Part shown: piece after piece, positions 26,430 to 35,243 of the stretch
Position numbering within the stretch: the stretch's first letter is position 1
Layout of the letters: each line of letters opens with the position of its first letter
Source: Chryseobacterium taklimakanense
GTDB lineage: Bacteria; Bacteroidota; Bacteroidia; Flavobacteriales; Weeksellaceae
Direction of reading: 5' to 3'
Length of the DNA stretch: 64,000 nucleotides
Assembly: GCF_900187185.1 (NCBI RefSeq)
Contig: NZ_LT906465.1
Span: 682,001-746,000, forward strand
Position numbers and translations under genes: made by a program
Notes under the pieces: generated by a model
Databases searched by the model: none
The model's input: the letters and a program-made list of their open reading frames with translations, nothing else
What the model was told of the DNA's origin: nothing

Positions 26430-28007
26430 TCAATGCACTTCCACAGCCACATATTCGCTCTCATTCCCAAGCCTGTCCACGGATTTCAGTGCGAGGTCGG
26501 TGAGGTGGACGCCCGATTTCGCCAACGGTAATTTCAGGGAATAATCTTCGCCGTTCAAAATTTGCGTTTCCCACTGGCTGCCGTATTTGGAATAGAGAAT
26601 CCAGTTCCGCACCTGCTGCGGCTTTCGGGAAAGCCAGCGAATATCAACCGTGGTGCCGTTCTTTTTGGCGGTGAGTTCTGGTTTCAGCACAGGCTCTGTT
26701 TTAATCCACGGACTTGCGGGAACCAGGGCTTTTTCCCTGTAAAGGTTTTTCACGGCGCTGAGCATTTTCCAGTCTTTGGAAAGCCCGTCAATACTGTAAT
26801 GAATGACACCGGCGCCGTTACCGAGCAGGTTTCTGGTTGTACTGATCTGGTCCGAAATTTCCTGGGATTTATCGGCCACGCCTTTGATCCCGACCGTGTT
26901 TAAGCCCGGCCAGAGGTGGATGTTTTTGTAGTTTTCCTGCTTCCACCATTTTAAAAGCGATGAAAAACGCTGCGGGCCTTCTTCTTTCCAGTACAGTTGC
27001 GGCGAATAATAATCGCACCAGCCTTCGTTGAGCCACAGTTTGGCATCCGCAAAAAGTTCGTCATACTGTGAAGAACCCGTCACATCCGCAGGATAGCCGG
27101 GTTTCCAGATGCCGAACGGCGAAATGCCGAATTTCACGTACGGTTTTTCAGCTTTTATCTCATCGTGAATGCGTTTTATGAATTTGTTCACGTTGGCTCT
27201 TCTCCAGTCAGCTTTCGAAAGGTCGCCGCCGGAATTTTTATAGGCCGTCCATGTCCTGGAATCCGGGAAATCTGCACCACCGTTGTATTCTCGGTACGGA
27301 TAAAAATAATCATCGATGTGCACCGCATCCAGATCGTAGCGTTTCACAAGGTCTTTAATGACGGCGGAAACATGGTTTTGCACCCGGTCACTTGTAGGAT
27401 CCATCCAGTACATGCCGTTGCGCAGGCGGTAAGTGTCGCTTGACATTTTCGCGGCCATACTTTCGCCGGTTACTGCGCCGCCGGTGGTATGGTGCGCGCG
27501 GTACGGATTGAGCCATACGTGCAGTTCCATCCCGCGTTTGTGCGCTTCAGAAATCCAGAATTCAAGCGGATCATAATAGGGCGACGGCGCTTTGCCTGTC
27601 TGGCCCGTCAGGAAATACGACCACGGCTCAAGATCGCTTTTGTAAAGGGCATCAGCAGAAGGCCGCGCCTGGAAAATCACCGCATTGAAATGGGCATCCT
27701 TCAGCATATCGAGCATCTGCACAGCTTCCAGTTTCTGCTGTTCTACGGAAAGGTTGTTACGTGAGGGCCAGTTGATATTCGCCACAGTGGCAACCCATGC
27801 GGCGCGAAATTCGCGGTTTACGGTTGGTAAAGTAAGGGTTTTGGGCTTTACTGTTCCAGAGGTTGCGGCTGGGCTGCTTGGTTTTGTTGCAGGTTTGGTG
27901 GCTGCTGGCTTTTCAGATACCGTTTTTTGTTTCGGTTGGGAGGCGCACGATGCGAGGAATAAACCGGATATGATGAGGGCCGTAGATTTTATATTGTGAA
28001 TGTTCAT
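26430..28007 (-). CDS. GHL10-type glycoside hydrolase lipoprotein (YngK/DUF187-like)
   Basis: A 525-residue lipoprotein. The signal ends SGLFLASC (Cys at 21), then a Pro/Ala/Thr/Lys-rich linker (about 25-60). The catalytic TIM-barrel domain opens REFRAAWVATVANINWPS, includes FQARPSADALY and HVWLNPYRAH, and has the conserved DAVHIDDYFYPY segment. A C-terminal fibronectin-like domain follows (about 425-525). Related enzymes act on glycans, probably at the cell envelope; substrate not determinable. A TATTTTTG box (28013-28020) ends 5 nt before the ATG, another near-leaderless arrangement. Confidence 0.88.
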   Translation of the reverse strand: MNIHNIKSTALIISGLFLASCASQPKQKTVSEKPAATKPATKPSSPAATSGTVKPKTLTLPTVNREFRAAWVATVANINWPSRNNLSVEQQKLEAVQMLDMLKDAHFNAVIFQARPSADALYKSDLEPWSYFLTGQTGKAPSPYYDPLEFWISEAHKRGMELHVWLNPYRAHHTTGGAVTGESMAAKMSSDTYRLRNGMYWMDPTSDRVQNHVSAVIKDLVKRYDLDAVHIDDYFYPYREYNGGADFPDSRTWTAYKNSGGDLSKADWRRANVNKFIKRIHDEIKAEKPYVKFGISPFGIWKPGYPADVTGSSQYDELFADAKLWLNEGWCDYYSPQLYWKEEGPQRFSSLLKWWKQENYKNIHLWPGLNTVGIKGVADKSQEISDQISTTRNLLGNGAGVIHYSIDGLSKDWKMLSAVKNLYREKALVPASPWIKTEPVLKPELTAKKNGTTVDIRWLSRKPQQVRNWILYSKYGSQWETQILNGEDYSLKLPLAKSGVHLTDLALKSVDRLGNESEYVAVEVH

Positions 28008-28140
28008 GGAGGCAAAAATATTTGAATTTAACTTTAGATAAAAGTTTTTAACAAAGATTATAAAAATTGCCGCACTACACTGCGTTACGCTCGCAATAAC
28101 TTACCGCCCGATTGACGAAGAAATCTTATGAAATCAAAAA

Positions 28141-28164
28141 AAGACTGCTCGTTTGAACAGTCTT
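28141..28164 (-). terminator. Rho-independent terminator after typA
   Basis: Stem AAGACTG / CAGTCTT (28141-28147 with 28158-28164) with a T tract on the minus strand (A run 28136-28142), 64 bp past the typA stop. Confidence 0.8.
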
Positions 28165-28227
28165 CTTGTTTTTTAGATCACATTGCCGCGCACCACTTGG
28201 TTCCGACCGCAATGATATGTGTCTTAA

Positions 28228-30036
28228 TTATTCCGATTTCGCCATTCTTTCTGCGCGTTTTCTGTCTTCTTCGGCGAGGATTTTCTTACGCATACGGATG
28301 AAATTTGGTGTTACTTCGATGGCTTCATCGGCCTGGATGTATTCCATGCATTCTTCCAGCGACATCTGAATTTTTGGAGCGATGTTGCCGTCTTTATCTT
28401 TTCCGGCTGCACGCATGTTGTTGAGTTGTTTACCTTCAACGATATTCACCACCAAGTCGCCTGGTTTGTTCTGCTCGCCTACGATCATTCCCGCGTAAAC
28501 TTCCTCGCCCGGATCTACGAAGAAACGGCCTCTGTCCTGAAGTTTTTCGATGGAATAAGCAGTTCCCTGCCCCTGGTTTTTAGCAATCAGAACCCCATTG
28601 CTTCGGCCGGGAATGGCCCCTTTGAATGGTTTGTATTCCGAGAAACGGTGCGCCATGATGGCTTCTCCGGCAGTTGCGGTCAACATTTGAGAACGAAGAC
28701 CTATCAACCCTCTGGATGGAATTTCGAATTCCAAATGCTGCATTTCGCCCTTGGTTTCCATGATATGAAGATCGCCCTTTCTCTGAGTGGCAAGATCGAT
28801 TACACGGGAAGCATATTCTTCCGGCACATCCACCACCATCGATTCGTAAGGCTCCATTTTTTCACCGTCGATTTCTCTTAAAATAACCTGCGGCTGCCCG
28901 ATCGTCATTTCGTAACCTTCCCTTCTCATCGTTTCAATCAAAACAGAAAGGTGAAGGATACCACGTCCAAAAACGAGGAAAGTATTTGCATCATCCGTTT
29001 GCTGAACGCGCAATGCCAGGTTTTTCTCAAGTTCTTTTTCCAGTCTTTCCTTCAGGTGGTTTGAAGTTACATATTTTCCATCTTTACCAAAGAACGGTGA
29101 GTTGTTGATGGAGAAGGTCATGTTCAAAGTCGGCTCATCAATCGCAGTTCTGGGCATCGGCTCGGGATTTTCAAAGTCAACGAATGAATCGCCGATCTGG
29201 AATGCATCGAAACCTACTACCGCACAAATATCTCCTGCCTGAACTTCCTGAACTTTTTTCTTGCCCAGTCCCTCAAATACATATAATTCCTTTACTTTTC
29301 CTTTTACAATTTTTCCTCCCTCCTGCGCAAGCCCGATCCATTGATTTTCGCTGATGGAACCTCTGGTAATTTTGCCGATGGCAATTCTACCAAGAAAAGA
29401 AGAATAATCAAGCGAAGTGATCTGCATCTGCAGGTTTCCTTCCTGAACTTTAGACTCCGGAACATATTTTAAAATTCCGTCCAAAAGCGGTGTAATATCT
29501 GCTGCAGGCTCTAAACTTGTGTTGAACCAGCCCTGTTTTGAAGAGCCGTAAAATGTTGGGAAATCCAACTGTTCTTCAGTCGCATCAAGGTTGAAGAACA
29601 AATCAAAAACCTGATCGTGAACTTCTTCCGGACGGCAGTTTGGTTTGTCCACTTTATTGATTACGACAATCGGCTTCAAGCCCAATTCCAGCGCTTTGTG
29701 CAGAACGAAACGGGTTTGCGGCATCGGTCCTTCGAAGGCGTCCACCAAAAGGATTACACCGTCGGCCATTTTGAGAACTCTTTCCACTTCCCCACCAAAA
29801 TCGGCGTGGCCCGGGGTATCAATCACATTGATTTTTGTGTCTTTGTACGTTACGGAAATGTTTTTGGAAAGGATGGTGATTCCGCGTTCGCGTTCCAGAT
29901 CGTTGTTGTCCATAATCAGTTCGCCTGATTCCTGGTTTTCGCGGAAGATGTTGGTTGCGTGGATGATTTTGTCAACCAAAGTGGTTTTCCCGTGGTCAAC
30001 GTGTGCGATGATCGCAATATTTCTGATGTTCTGCAT
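28228..30036 (-). CDS. typA: Translational GTPase TypA/BipA
   Basis: A 602-residue EF-G-like GTPase that binds the ribosome and affects 50S assembly and stress adaptation. G1 is AHVDHGKTTLVDKI (9-22), G3 DTPGHADFGGEV, G4 NKVDKPNC. Domain 2, two EF-G-like domains and the TypA-specific C-terminal domain follow, the last with RSNGVLIAKNQGQGTAYS. Length is usual. I use the ATG 30034-30036; upstream codons in frame lie within the leader next to a TACTTTTG box (30055-30062). Confidence 0.97.
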   Translation of the reverse strand: MQNIRNIAIIAHVDHGKTTLVDKIIHATNIFRENQESGELIMDNNDLERERGITILSKNISVTYKDTKINVIDTPGHADFGGEVERVLKMADGVILLVDAFEGPMPQTRFVLHKALELGLKPIVVINKVDKPNCRPEEVHDQVFDLFFNLDATEEQLDFPTFYGSSKQGWFNTSLEPAADITPLLDGILKYVPESKVQEGNLQMQITSLDYSSFLGRIAIGKITRGSISENQWIGLAQEGGKIVKGKVKELYVFEGLGKKKVQEVQAGDICAVVGFDAFQIGDSFVDFENPEPMPRTAIDEPTLNMTFSINNSPFFGKDGKYVTSNHLKERLEKELEKNLALRVQQTDDANTFLVFGRGILHLSVLIETMRREGYEMTIGQPQVILREIDGEKMEPYESMVVDVPEEYASRVIDLATQRKGDLHIMETKGEMQHLEFEIPSRGLIGLRSQMLTATAGEAIMAHRFSEYKPFKGAIPGRSNGVLIAKNQGQGTAYSIEKLQDRGRFFVDPGEEVYAGMIVGEQNKPGDLVVNIVEGKQLNNMRAAGKDKDGNIAPKIQMSLEECMEYIQADEAIEVTPNFIRMRKKILAEEDRKRAERMAKSE

Positions 30037-30054
30037 ATTCTTTTTTTGACGGTG

Positions 30055-30062
30055 CAAAAGTA
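30055..30062 (-). promoter_or_regulatory. -7 promoter box of typA
   Basis: TACTTTTG on the minus strand, 18 nt before the chosen ATG. It helps to reject the longer open frame as the start. Confidence 0.5.
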
Positions 30063-30189
30063 GTGATAATTAATGAATTGATAATAAAAAGTTGAAAAAT
30101 TAACTTTTTGATAATACCTGAAGAACAGCTTTTGTTTTTTTGGAAGTAATTAAGGAAAAGGCTGAGTTTTTTAAATTTTCAATTATTAT

Positions 30190-31132
30190 TTTAAGTAAAG
30201 TTCTTTTGTCTTGAAACAAAAGAACCAAAAATTCAAGACTGGATCTTTTTAGCTAAAAAAGTTTTCATTACGCTAAAAGATTTAAAACTCGCGCGACAGA
30301 AGGTTCTGTTTATTAAGAAGCGTAAAGCGCGCTCAAGCATTAAATCTTTTTTAACGCTTCATTACAACTTTTTCTTAACGCAAAAAGCTCCAAGGTCGCT
30401 TTATATGCCGGATGCTTTGGCGCTCGCTGCACTCGCGCCGTGTCATTACCTTTTTAATCTATGCTGTTGAGTTTTTCCGCTGTACAAATCTTAATTTTTT
30501 CGTAAATGTATTTTAGTAAAGTTCTTTTGTCTTGAAACAAAAGAACCAAAAATTCAAGACTGGATCTTTTTAGCTAAAAAAGTTTTCATTACGCTAAAAG
30601 ATTTAAAACTCGCGCGAAAGAAGGTTCTGTTTATTAAGAAGCGTAAAGCGCGCTCAAACAGTAAATCTTTTTTAACGCTTCATTACAACTTTTTCTTAAC
30701 GCAAAAAGCTCCAAGGTCGCTTTATATGGCGGATGCTTTGGCGCTCGCTGCGCTCGCGCCGTGTCATTATCTTTTTTAATCTATGCTGTTGCGTTTTTCC
30801 GCTGTACGAATTTTAATTTTTTCGTAAACGTATTTTAGTAATGTTCTTTTGTCTTGAAACAAAAGAACCAAAAATTCAAGACTGGATCTTTTTAGCTAAA
30901 AAAGTTTTCATTACGCTAAAAGATTTAAAACTCGCGCGATAGAAGGTTCTGTTTATTAAGAAGCGAAAAGCGCGCTCAAACAGTAAATCTTTTTTAACGC
31001 TTCATTACAACTTTTTCCTAACGCAAAAAGCTCCAAGGTCGCTTTAAACGGCGGACTCCTAGGTCGCTTTATATGGCGGATGCTTTGGCGCTCGCTGCGC
31101 TCGCGCCGTGTCATTATCTTTTTTAATCTATG
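30190..31132. repeat. Three tandem copies of a 321-bp intergenic repeat
   Basis: Three near-identical cores start at about 30190, 30511 and 30833 (offsets 321 and 322 bp between equivalent bases) and end at about 30463, 30785 and 31132. Each begins with GTTCTTTTGT-CTTGAA-ACAAAAGAAC, a perfect hairpin, followed by a second TTCAAG. Each contains GCGCTCGCTGCGCTCGCGCC near its end. Copies 1 and 2 are separated by a shared spacer of about 47 bp that is missing after copy 3. Copy 3 has an extra partial duplication of the GGTCGCTTTA segment (31040-31075). No ORF is supported. A diverged relative lies at 58013-58215. Confidence 0.9.
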
Positions 31133-31737
31133 ACAGAGATGGCTTTGATGAAGCGTTTGGTGTAATGTGGTTCGGAGAGCAAAGTTGTCGTCACGCCGTT
31201 GGCTTTTCCGCTGGAAGAATGGATGAACTCGGAATTCATTCCGTTTGGTGTGATCACGATGCCGATGTGTCCGGCTTCGGACGAACCCTCTTCTGTTCCG
31301 GTGAAAAGTAGTAAATCTCCTTTTTTAACTTCGTTGATATCAATCTGCCGGCCAAAATTCACGAAATCTTTTGACGAACGGGGCACATTATAGGAATAAG
31401 TTTTATATACATGATTTATAAATCCCGAACAGTCCAAACCTTGTTTTGGATCGGTTGAACCGTATAGGTAAGGTGTACCAATAAACTGTTTAGAAAAATT
31501 CACTAAATCTTCGCGCCGCTCGCCGGTGTTATAAAAAACTTCATTGGGATTCCCGGATTTCAGATTGGGCTGTAATGAAGAAATTTGTGGCTCAGGTACG
31601 GTATCTTTTTGTGAATTCGTATTTTCAGCATATGCACCGCTTAGTTTGTCGATATCTTTTTTGAGCTGAGTAAATTTTGTGTTCTCGCTGCAGGAACAGA
31701 TCATTAAAACCAAAAAAAACGCGCCAAGCTGTTTCAC
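31123..31737 (-). CDS. NlpC/P60 (C40) family lipoprotein peptidase
   Basis: A 204-residue lipoprotein, with a lipobox-like signal LVLMICSC near residues 9-16. The NlpC/P60 domain covers about 80-204. The catalytic Cys is C103 in GLDCSGFINH, and the likely His residues are H157 (AGHIGIV) and H173. These enzymes cut peptidoglycan stem peptides, so it should act in the periplasm. The start is GTG (31735-31737), needed because the signal peptide begins immediately. The last codons and stop (31123-31131) coincide with the end of the third tandem repeat copy. Confidence 0.88.
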   Translation of the reverse strand: MKQLGAFFLVLMICSCSENTKFTQLKKDIDKLSGAYAENTNSQKDTVPEPQISSLQPNLKSGNPNEVFYNTGERREDLVNFSKQFIGTPYLYGSTDPKQGLDCSGFINHVYKTYSYNVPRSSKDFVNFGRQIDINEVKKGDLLLFTGTEEGSSEAGHIGIVITPNGMNSEFIHSSSGKANGVTTTLLSEPHYTKRFIKAISVID

Positions 31738-31780
31738 AGGATTACTTTTCAGAAACCATAGAAAAATTTATGCCACAAAA

Positions 31781-31801
31781 AAGCGGCTTCACCGGCCGCT
31801 T
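31781..31801 (-). terminator. Rho-independent terminator after the YdcH-like gene
   Basis: Stem AAGCGGC / GCCGCTT (31781-31787 with 31795-31801), with T-rich sequence following on the minus strand. It separates the YdcH-like gene from the C40 gene. Confidence 0.7.
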
Positions 31802-31830
31802 TGCAATAAATTTGAATTGTCCTTTAAAAA

Positions 31831-32067
31831 TCAGTTTTTCTGCAGATATGAATAAATTTCGTCCTTCAGATGAACTCTTTTTCTGCGCAGTTCCGTCAGA
31901 TGTTCGTCAGTTGTATGGTTTACTTCGCCTTCTTCGTAGTGTTGAATGAGTGCATTCACTTCCTCATAATTCACATACATTTTCAGGAATTCAGCGTCAT
32001 TTACTTTCAAATCTGCGATCTTTTGTGCCTGATCAGGGAATTCGTTAATTAAAATATGACTTTCCAT
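31831..32067 (-). CDS. YdcH family (DUF465) small protein
   Basis: A 78-residue all-helical protein matching the DUF465/YdcH family of short coiled-coil proteins. The pattern KVNDAEFLKMYVNYEEVNALIQ and the C-terminal LTELRRKRVHLKDEIYSYL are typical. Function is not established. The frame is open to 32142, but I use the ATG at 32065-32067, since the upstream part is hydrophobic nonsense outside the family and the family length is about 70-80. Confidence 0.8.
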   Translation of the reverse strand: MESHILINEFPDQAQKIADLKVNDAEFLKMYVNYEEVNALIQHYEEGEVNHTTDEHLTELRRKRVHLKDEIYSYLQKN

Positions 32068-32174
32068 AATAATGTGTTTTGACTTTTTTATTTTACTTGA
32101 ATAAAGGTAGCAAATCACCAAACACCAATCAATATGAAACAAATCATCCTGTGTACAGAAGTTTTGGAACGGTT

Positions 32175-33173
32175 TTAAATTTTTATCCGGCGGGTATCCA
32201 CAGAAACTTTATAGATTTTTTCACGTGTTTTCTGCATTCTGCCCACCGGCATCAGAAATTCTGGATTATCAAAGGGATTATAGGAAAGCACTTCCGCTTT
32301 TTCGGGATTTAAAAAAGATTCCGGCTCTATTGTTAACTTCCCTATTTCAATAAATTTTTTCTTTGGCCACATTTTCGTGAGGTCATTTACCAATTCTTCA
32401 TTGCGGCAATACTGCATCTTAAGAGAATAGACCAGTTTGTTTTTTAGGAAAATTTCGTGGACGGCTTCTTTTTGAGTTTTATTTTTTAATTTTTTTGAAA
32501 GTGCCTTGTCCCGTGGCGGTTCCAGCATAAATTTAACGATATAATCGCCCATCCTGTAGCAACCCACGGAATGAAAGGTGAAGGCCAAAGGATTTTTATC
32601 TTTGTTAAAGGCTGTTTTTATCATATTTTTTAAAACCGGACTTTTAAAAGCATCCGGGACTGTACTGCCTAATTTGATCAAAACACCCGGAATTTTAAAA
32701 TTTCCAAGAATACCATACTGTTTTTTGGAAATTTTATAACTGTTCAAAGCGATGAAAAGTTTTAAAAATTTAGAAACAGAATTCGTCGGAAACAGCGGAA
32801 AATTCACCAAGGGCAGATTGAATTCCTTACTGTCTTTAAACTTGAGCAACTTGATTGAAAAACCATATGCCGGCGCCACGTCCTTACCCGCTGTCACCTG
32901 CATCGCCGCATTGGAAATCCTTATTACTGCGGTGTACGAGCTTTCATTAAAAATCTGTTTAAAATTCGCATCAGCCACCGAGTTGATTTTCAAAGTCCCG
33001 TGAACATCGGCGTAACGTTTGGCGTGCGCATCTCTGGTCCTGTAATTTGTCTTGCTGATCTTCGGAGAGAGTTCTACGAATTTTTTCACTAAAACTGCTG
33101 CTTTATCCAAAAGCCTGTGTTCGTGAGCGGTGAGCTCGTTATATTTTTCAGAGAATTGAATTCTGTTTTTCAT
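32175..33173 (-). CDS. Catalase-like haem-domain protein (y4iL-like), not a typical catalase
   Basis: A 332-residue protein, shorter than true monofunctional catalases (480 or more). RDAHAKRYADVHGTLKI (about 47-63) resembles the distal-His strand of the catalase fold. The C-terminal YNPFDNPEFLMPVGRMQKTR recalls the y4iL-like group, where true catalases have the proximal Tyr motif. No RxxxY haem-ligand motif is evident, so peroxide dismutation is doubtful. It could be a haem-dependent oxidoreductase or lipid-peroxide enzyme. A TAATTTTG box (33178-33185) ends 4 nt before the ATG. Confidence 0.65.
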   Translation of the reverse strand: MKNRIQFSEKYNELTAHEHRLLDKAAVLVKKFVELSPKISKTNYRTRDAHAKRYADVHGTLKINSVADANFKQIFNESSYTAVIRISNAAMQVTAGKDVAPAYGFSIKLLKFKDSKEFNLPLVNFPLFPTNSVSKFLKLFIALNSYKISKKQYGILGNFKIPGVLIKLGSTVPDAFKSPVLKNMIKTAFNKDKNPLAFTFHSVGCYRMGDYIVKFMLEPPRDKALSKKLKNKTQKEAVHEIFLKNKLVYSLKMQYCRNEELVNDLTKMWPKKKFIEIGKLTIEPESFLNPEKAEVLSYNPFDNPEFLMPVGRMQKTREKIYKVSVDTRRIKI

Positions 33174-33261
33174 GCCACAAAATTACAGAAAAGTGATAGG
33201 TTCGTAAGCTTTAAAGATTAGATATTACCCTATAAAACTTATAAAATTCGCATGAAACAAA

Positions 33262-33287
33262 AAAAACTGCTCTGTACAGCAGTTTTT
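33262..33287 (-). terminator. Rho-independent terminator after tRNA-Arg
   Basis: Perfect 10-bp stem AAAAACTGCT / AGCAGTTTTT (33262-33271 with 33278-33287), lying just past the 3' end of the tRNA on the minus strand. Confidence 0.85.
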
Positions 33288-33289
33288 TG

Positions 33290-33361
33290 TAGGCCCATGA
33301 GGAATCGAACCTCAACCTAAAGAACCGGAATCTTTAATTCTATCCATTAAACTATGGGCCC
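33290..33361 (-). tRNA. tRNA-Arg (anticodon CCG)
   Basis: A 72-nt cloverleaf on the minus strand. The acceptor stem is GGGCCCA with TGGGCCT (one G-U pair at its end). The anticodon stem is AAAGA / TCTTT around loop TTCCGGT, giving anticodon CCG for codon CGG. The T arm contains GGTTCGATTCC. CCA is not encoded. A terminator follows directly. Confidence 0.95.
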
Positions 33362-33407
33362 GGTAAATCACATTTCTGGAAGTGGTGAACTTCTCTTGCA
33401 CATTTAC

Positions 33408-35192
33408 TTAAAATGAAATCTTTACTCCACCTAAAATTTGCGGACCAAGCACTTTATATCCTTTGAAGGTCTCGTACTTTTGGGTCATCAAATTATTTCC
33501 GAGCGCGAAAATACTGAAATTTTTGTGAACTTTGTATTCTGCGGAAAGATTAAAATCTGCATGGCCGGCAACGCTATCATTTCGGTTCTCTACATTTTGG
33601 TAAATCGTGCTGTTGGAAACATTTGGATTAGGTGTCTCCACGATTTGGAACGAGTTGGTCGGCTTTTCGCTCATTAAAAATCCTTTGAAACCAAGGTGAA
33701 GTTTTTTGTCGAGCATTGTATATTTTGCGCCCAAAGTCCCTTTTACCATTGGCCTGTTGTAAGCTTTTTCAAGGTTTTCAAGCCGGTAAGATGCAAAATT
33801 AAGCTCGGCTTCCAGTGTAAGGTTTGCCAGCGGGTAATACTGCAAATTTCCGGTGATCGTGCTCACGTTCCCGTTGTCGTAAACGGCTGAAAATGTGTTT
33901 GCAAAATTGTACGCAGACCTGTTCAGCGTAGCATTGTTATCAAAAAGGCCATTAGCTTCGTAGAGCAGAATATTTTTTACCTTTCCAAAACCTGCATTTA
34001 CATCAAATTTCAGATTCTGGTTCAGGTCGCCTTTCAACCCAAAGTAAATATTGTATTTGGTTTCTGTTGGCTTAATGACTTGGTCAGAAACCAGATAAGG
34101 ATTTTCCTGCAGCATCGACGCGTAGGAATTCATCTTCAAGCCACCGTCAACACCGGCGTAGAACTTGAATTCTTCCGTGGCGGCGTATAGAATCTCCGCT
34201 TTTGGAAACCAGTAAGCTTTATTGGATTTTACCTCATCCGTCGTCAGCAAATTCTTATTTTTTGAATTAAGGAATGAAAATGATGAGCCGAGCATCACGT
34301 AAGAATTACCACTGAAGAAAGTGACTTTTGGCGCAATATCGGCATTGAAATAATTGCTGTAGTTTTTATTTAAAATCGCAAATTCCGAGTTCAAAGTTTC
34401 GATGCCTAACCCTAAATCCGCATTCATCGTGATACCGTTGGCAGGAAGCTGCACCGCGTGTTTTGATAGATTGAGCATCGCTGAAACATTGCTCTCCTTT
34501 GCATCGAATTTATCTCCCAAAAATGAAGATTTAACCCGTGCGTCATTCAGAATATTATTCGTATAAAAGTCATAATACCCATCGACTGTAAACTGGTTGG
34601 TTTTCTGTGACAGATCTACGTCAGCAGCTGGCTGTAGTGCATAAATTCCGTAATAATTGTAGTCAATAAGGTTATATTCCGCATTAAGGTTGAATTTTCC
34701 GGATTCGCCATAAGAAGTAAGAAAACCGCCCAGCGCCGCACTGCTCTGCTTTGATGACCATGGATATTCTTTTTTCAGCCCCTCGGTGGAAATATAGTGA
34801 ACATTTGCACCAACTTCCATTTGATTTTGAAGGTTACCGGATATATTACCGTCTGCCAGAAACTTCCCGTAATTACCGTAACCGAGTCTGAAATAATTTT
34901 TCTGCAATTCTGAATCGAACTTCGGTGAAAGATCCTCGCCCTGAATGGTAGAAGTCTTGAAGTCTGAAACCGCCGGCACATTGGTAATCTCGTATTCTAC
35001 CGGCACCGCAGATTTCTCTTCCGGCGGATAATTTTTTATGGTTTCTACCGAGGTTTTCTTCTTTTCAATTTTCTTTACTTCGGGCTCCCGTTTTTTGTTG
35101 AGAATAAGCCGCTCTTCCTGAATTTGGGAAAAAACGGCTGTAGATGATACGAGCAGTCCGAGTAAAAATATTTTCTGAATGTTTCTGTTCAT
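33408..35192 (-). CDS. TonB-receptor-like outer-membrane beta-barrel protein
   Basis: A 594-residue outer-membrane protein. The signal peptide is about 1-22 (LLGLLVSSTAVFSQ). A Lys/Glu-rich segment follows, then repeated amphipathic strands of about 10 residues, with the last strand ending LGPQILGGVKISF, a phenylalanine end as in barrel proteins. There is no plug or carboxypeptidase-like domain, so it is not a full SusC-type transporter. I use the ATG at 35190-35192, where the signal peptide begins. It lies 51 bp after the TPR gene on the same strand and is probably co-transcribed with it. Confidence 0.82.
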   Translation of the reverse strand: MNRNIQKIFLLGLLVSSTAVFSQIQEERLILNKKREPEVKKIEKKKTSVETIKNYPPEEKSAVPVEYEITNVPAVSDFKTSTIQGEDLSPKFDSELQKNYFRLGYGNYGKFLADGNISGNLQNQMEVGANVHYISTEGLKKEYPWSSKQSSAALGGFLTSYGESGKFNLNAEYNLIDYNYYGIYALQPAADVDLSQKTNQFTVDGYYDFYTNNILNDARVKSSFLGDKFDAKESNVSAMLNLSKHAVQLPANGITMNADLGLGIETLNSEFAILNKNYSNYFNADIAPKVTFFSGNSYVMLGSSFSFLNSKNKNLLTTDEVKSNKAYWFPKAEILYAATEEFKFYAGVDGGLKMNSYASMLQENPYLVSDQVIKPTETKYNIYFGLKGDLNQNLKFDVNAGFGKVKNILLYEANGLFDNNATLNRSAYNFANTFSAVYDNGNVSTITGNLQYYPLANLTLEAELNFASYRLENLEKAYNRPMVKGTLGAKYTMLDKKLHLGFKGFLMSEKPTNSFQIVETPNPNVSNSTIYQNVENRNDSVAGHADFNLSAEYKVHKNFSIFALGNNLMTQKYETFKGYKVLGPQILGGVKISF

Positions 35193-35243
35193 AATTAATG
35201 AGATTCGGCCTTTCGACAGGCTCAAGGTGACAAATTTTAAAAT

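Noticed and set aside
32175-33173. Typical haem catalase
   Set aside because: Too short, and the proximal tyrosine motif is missing.
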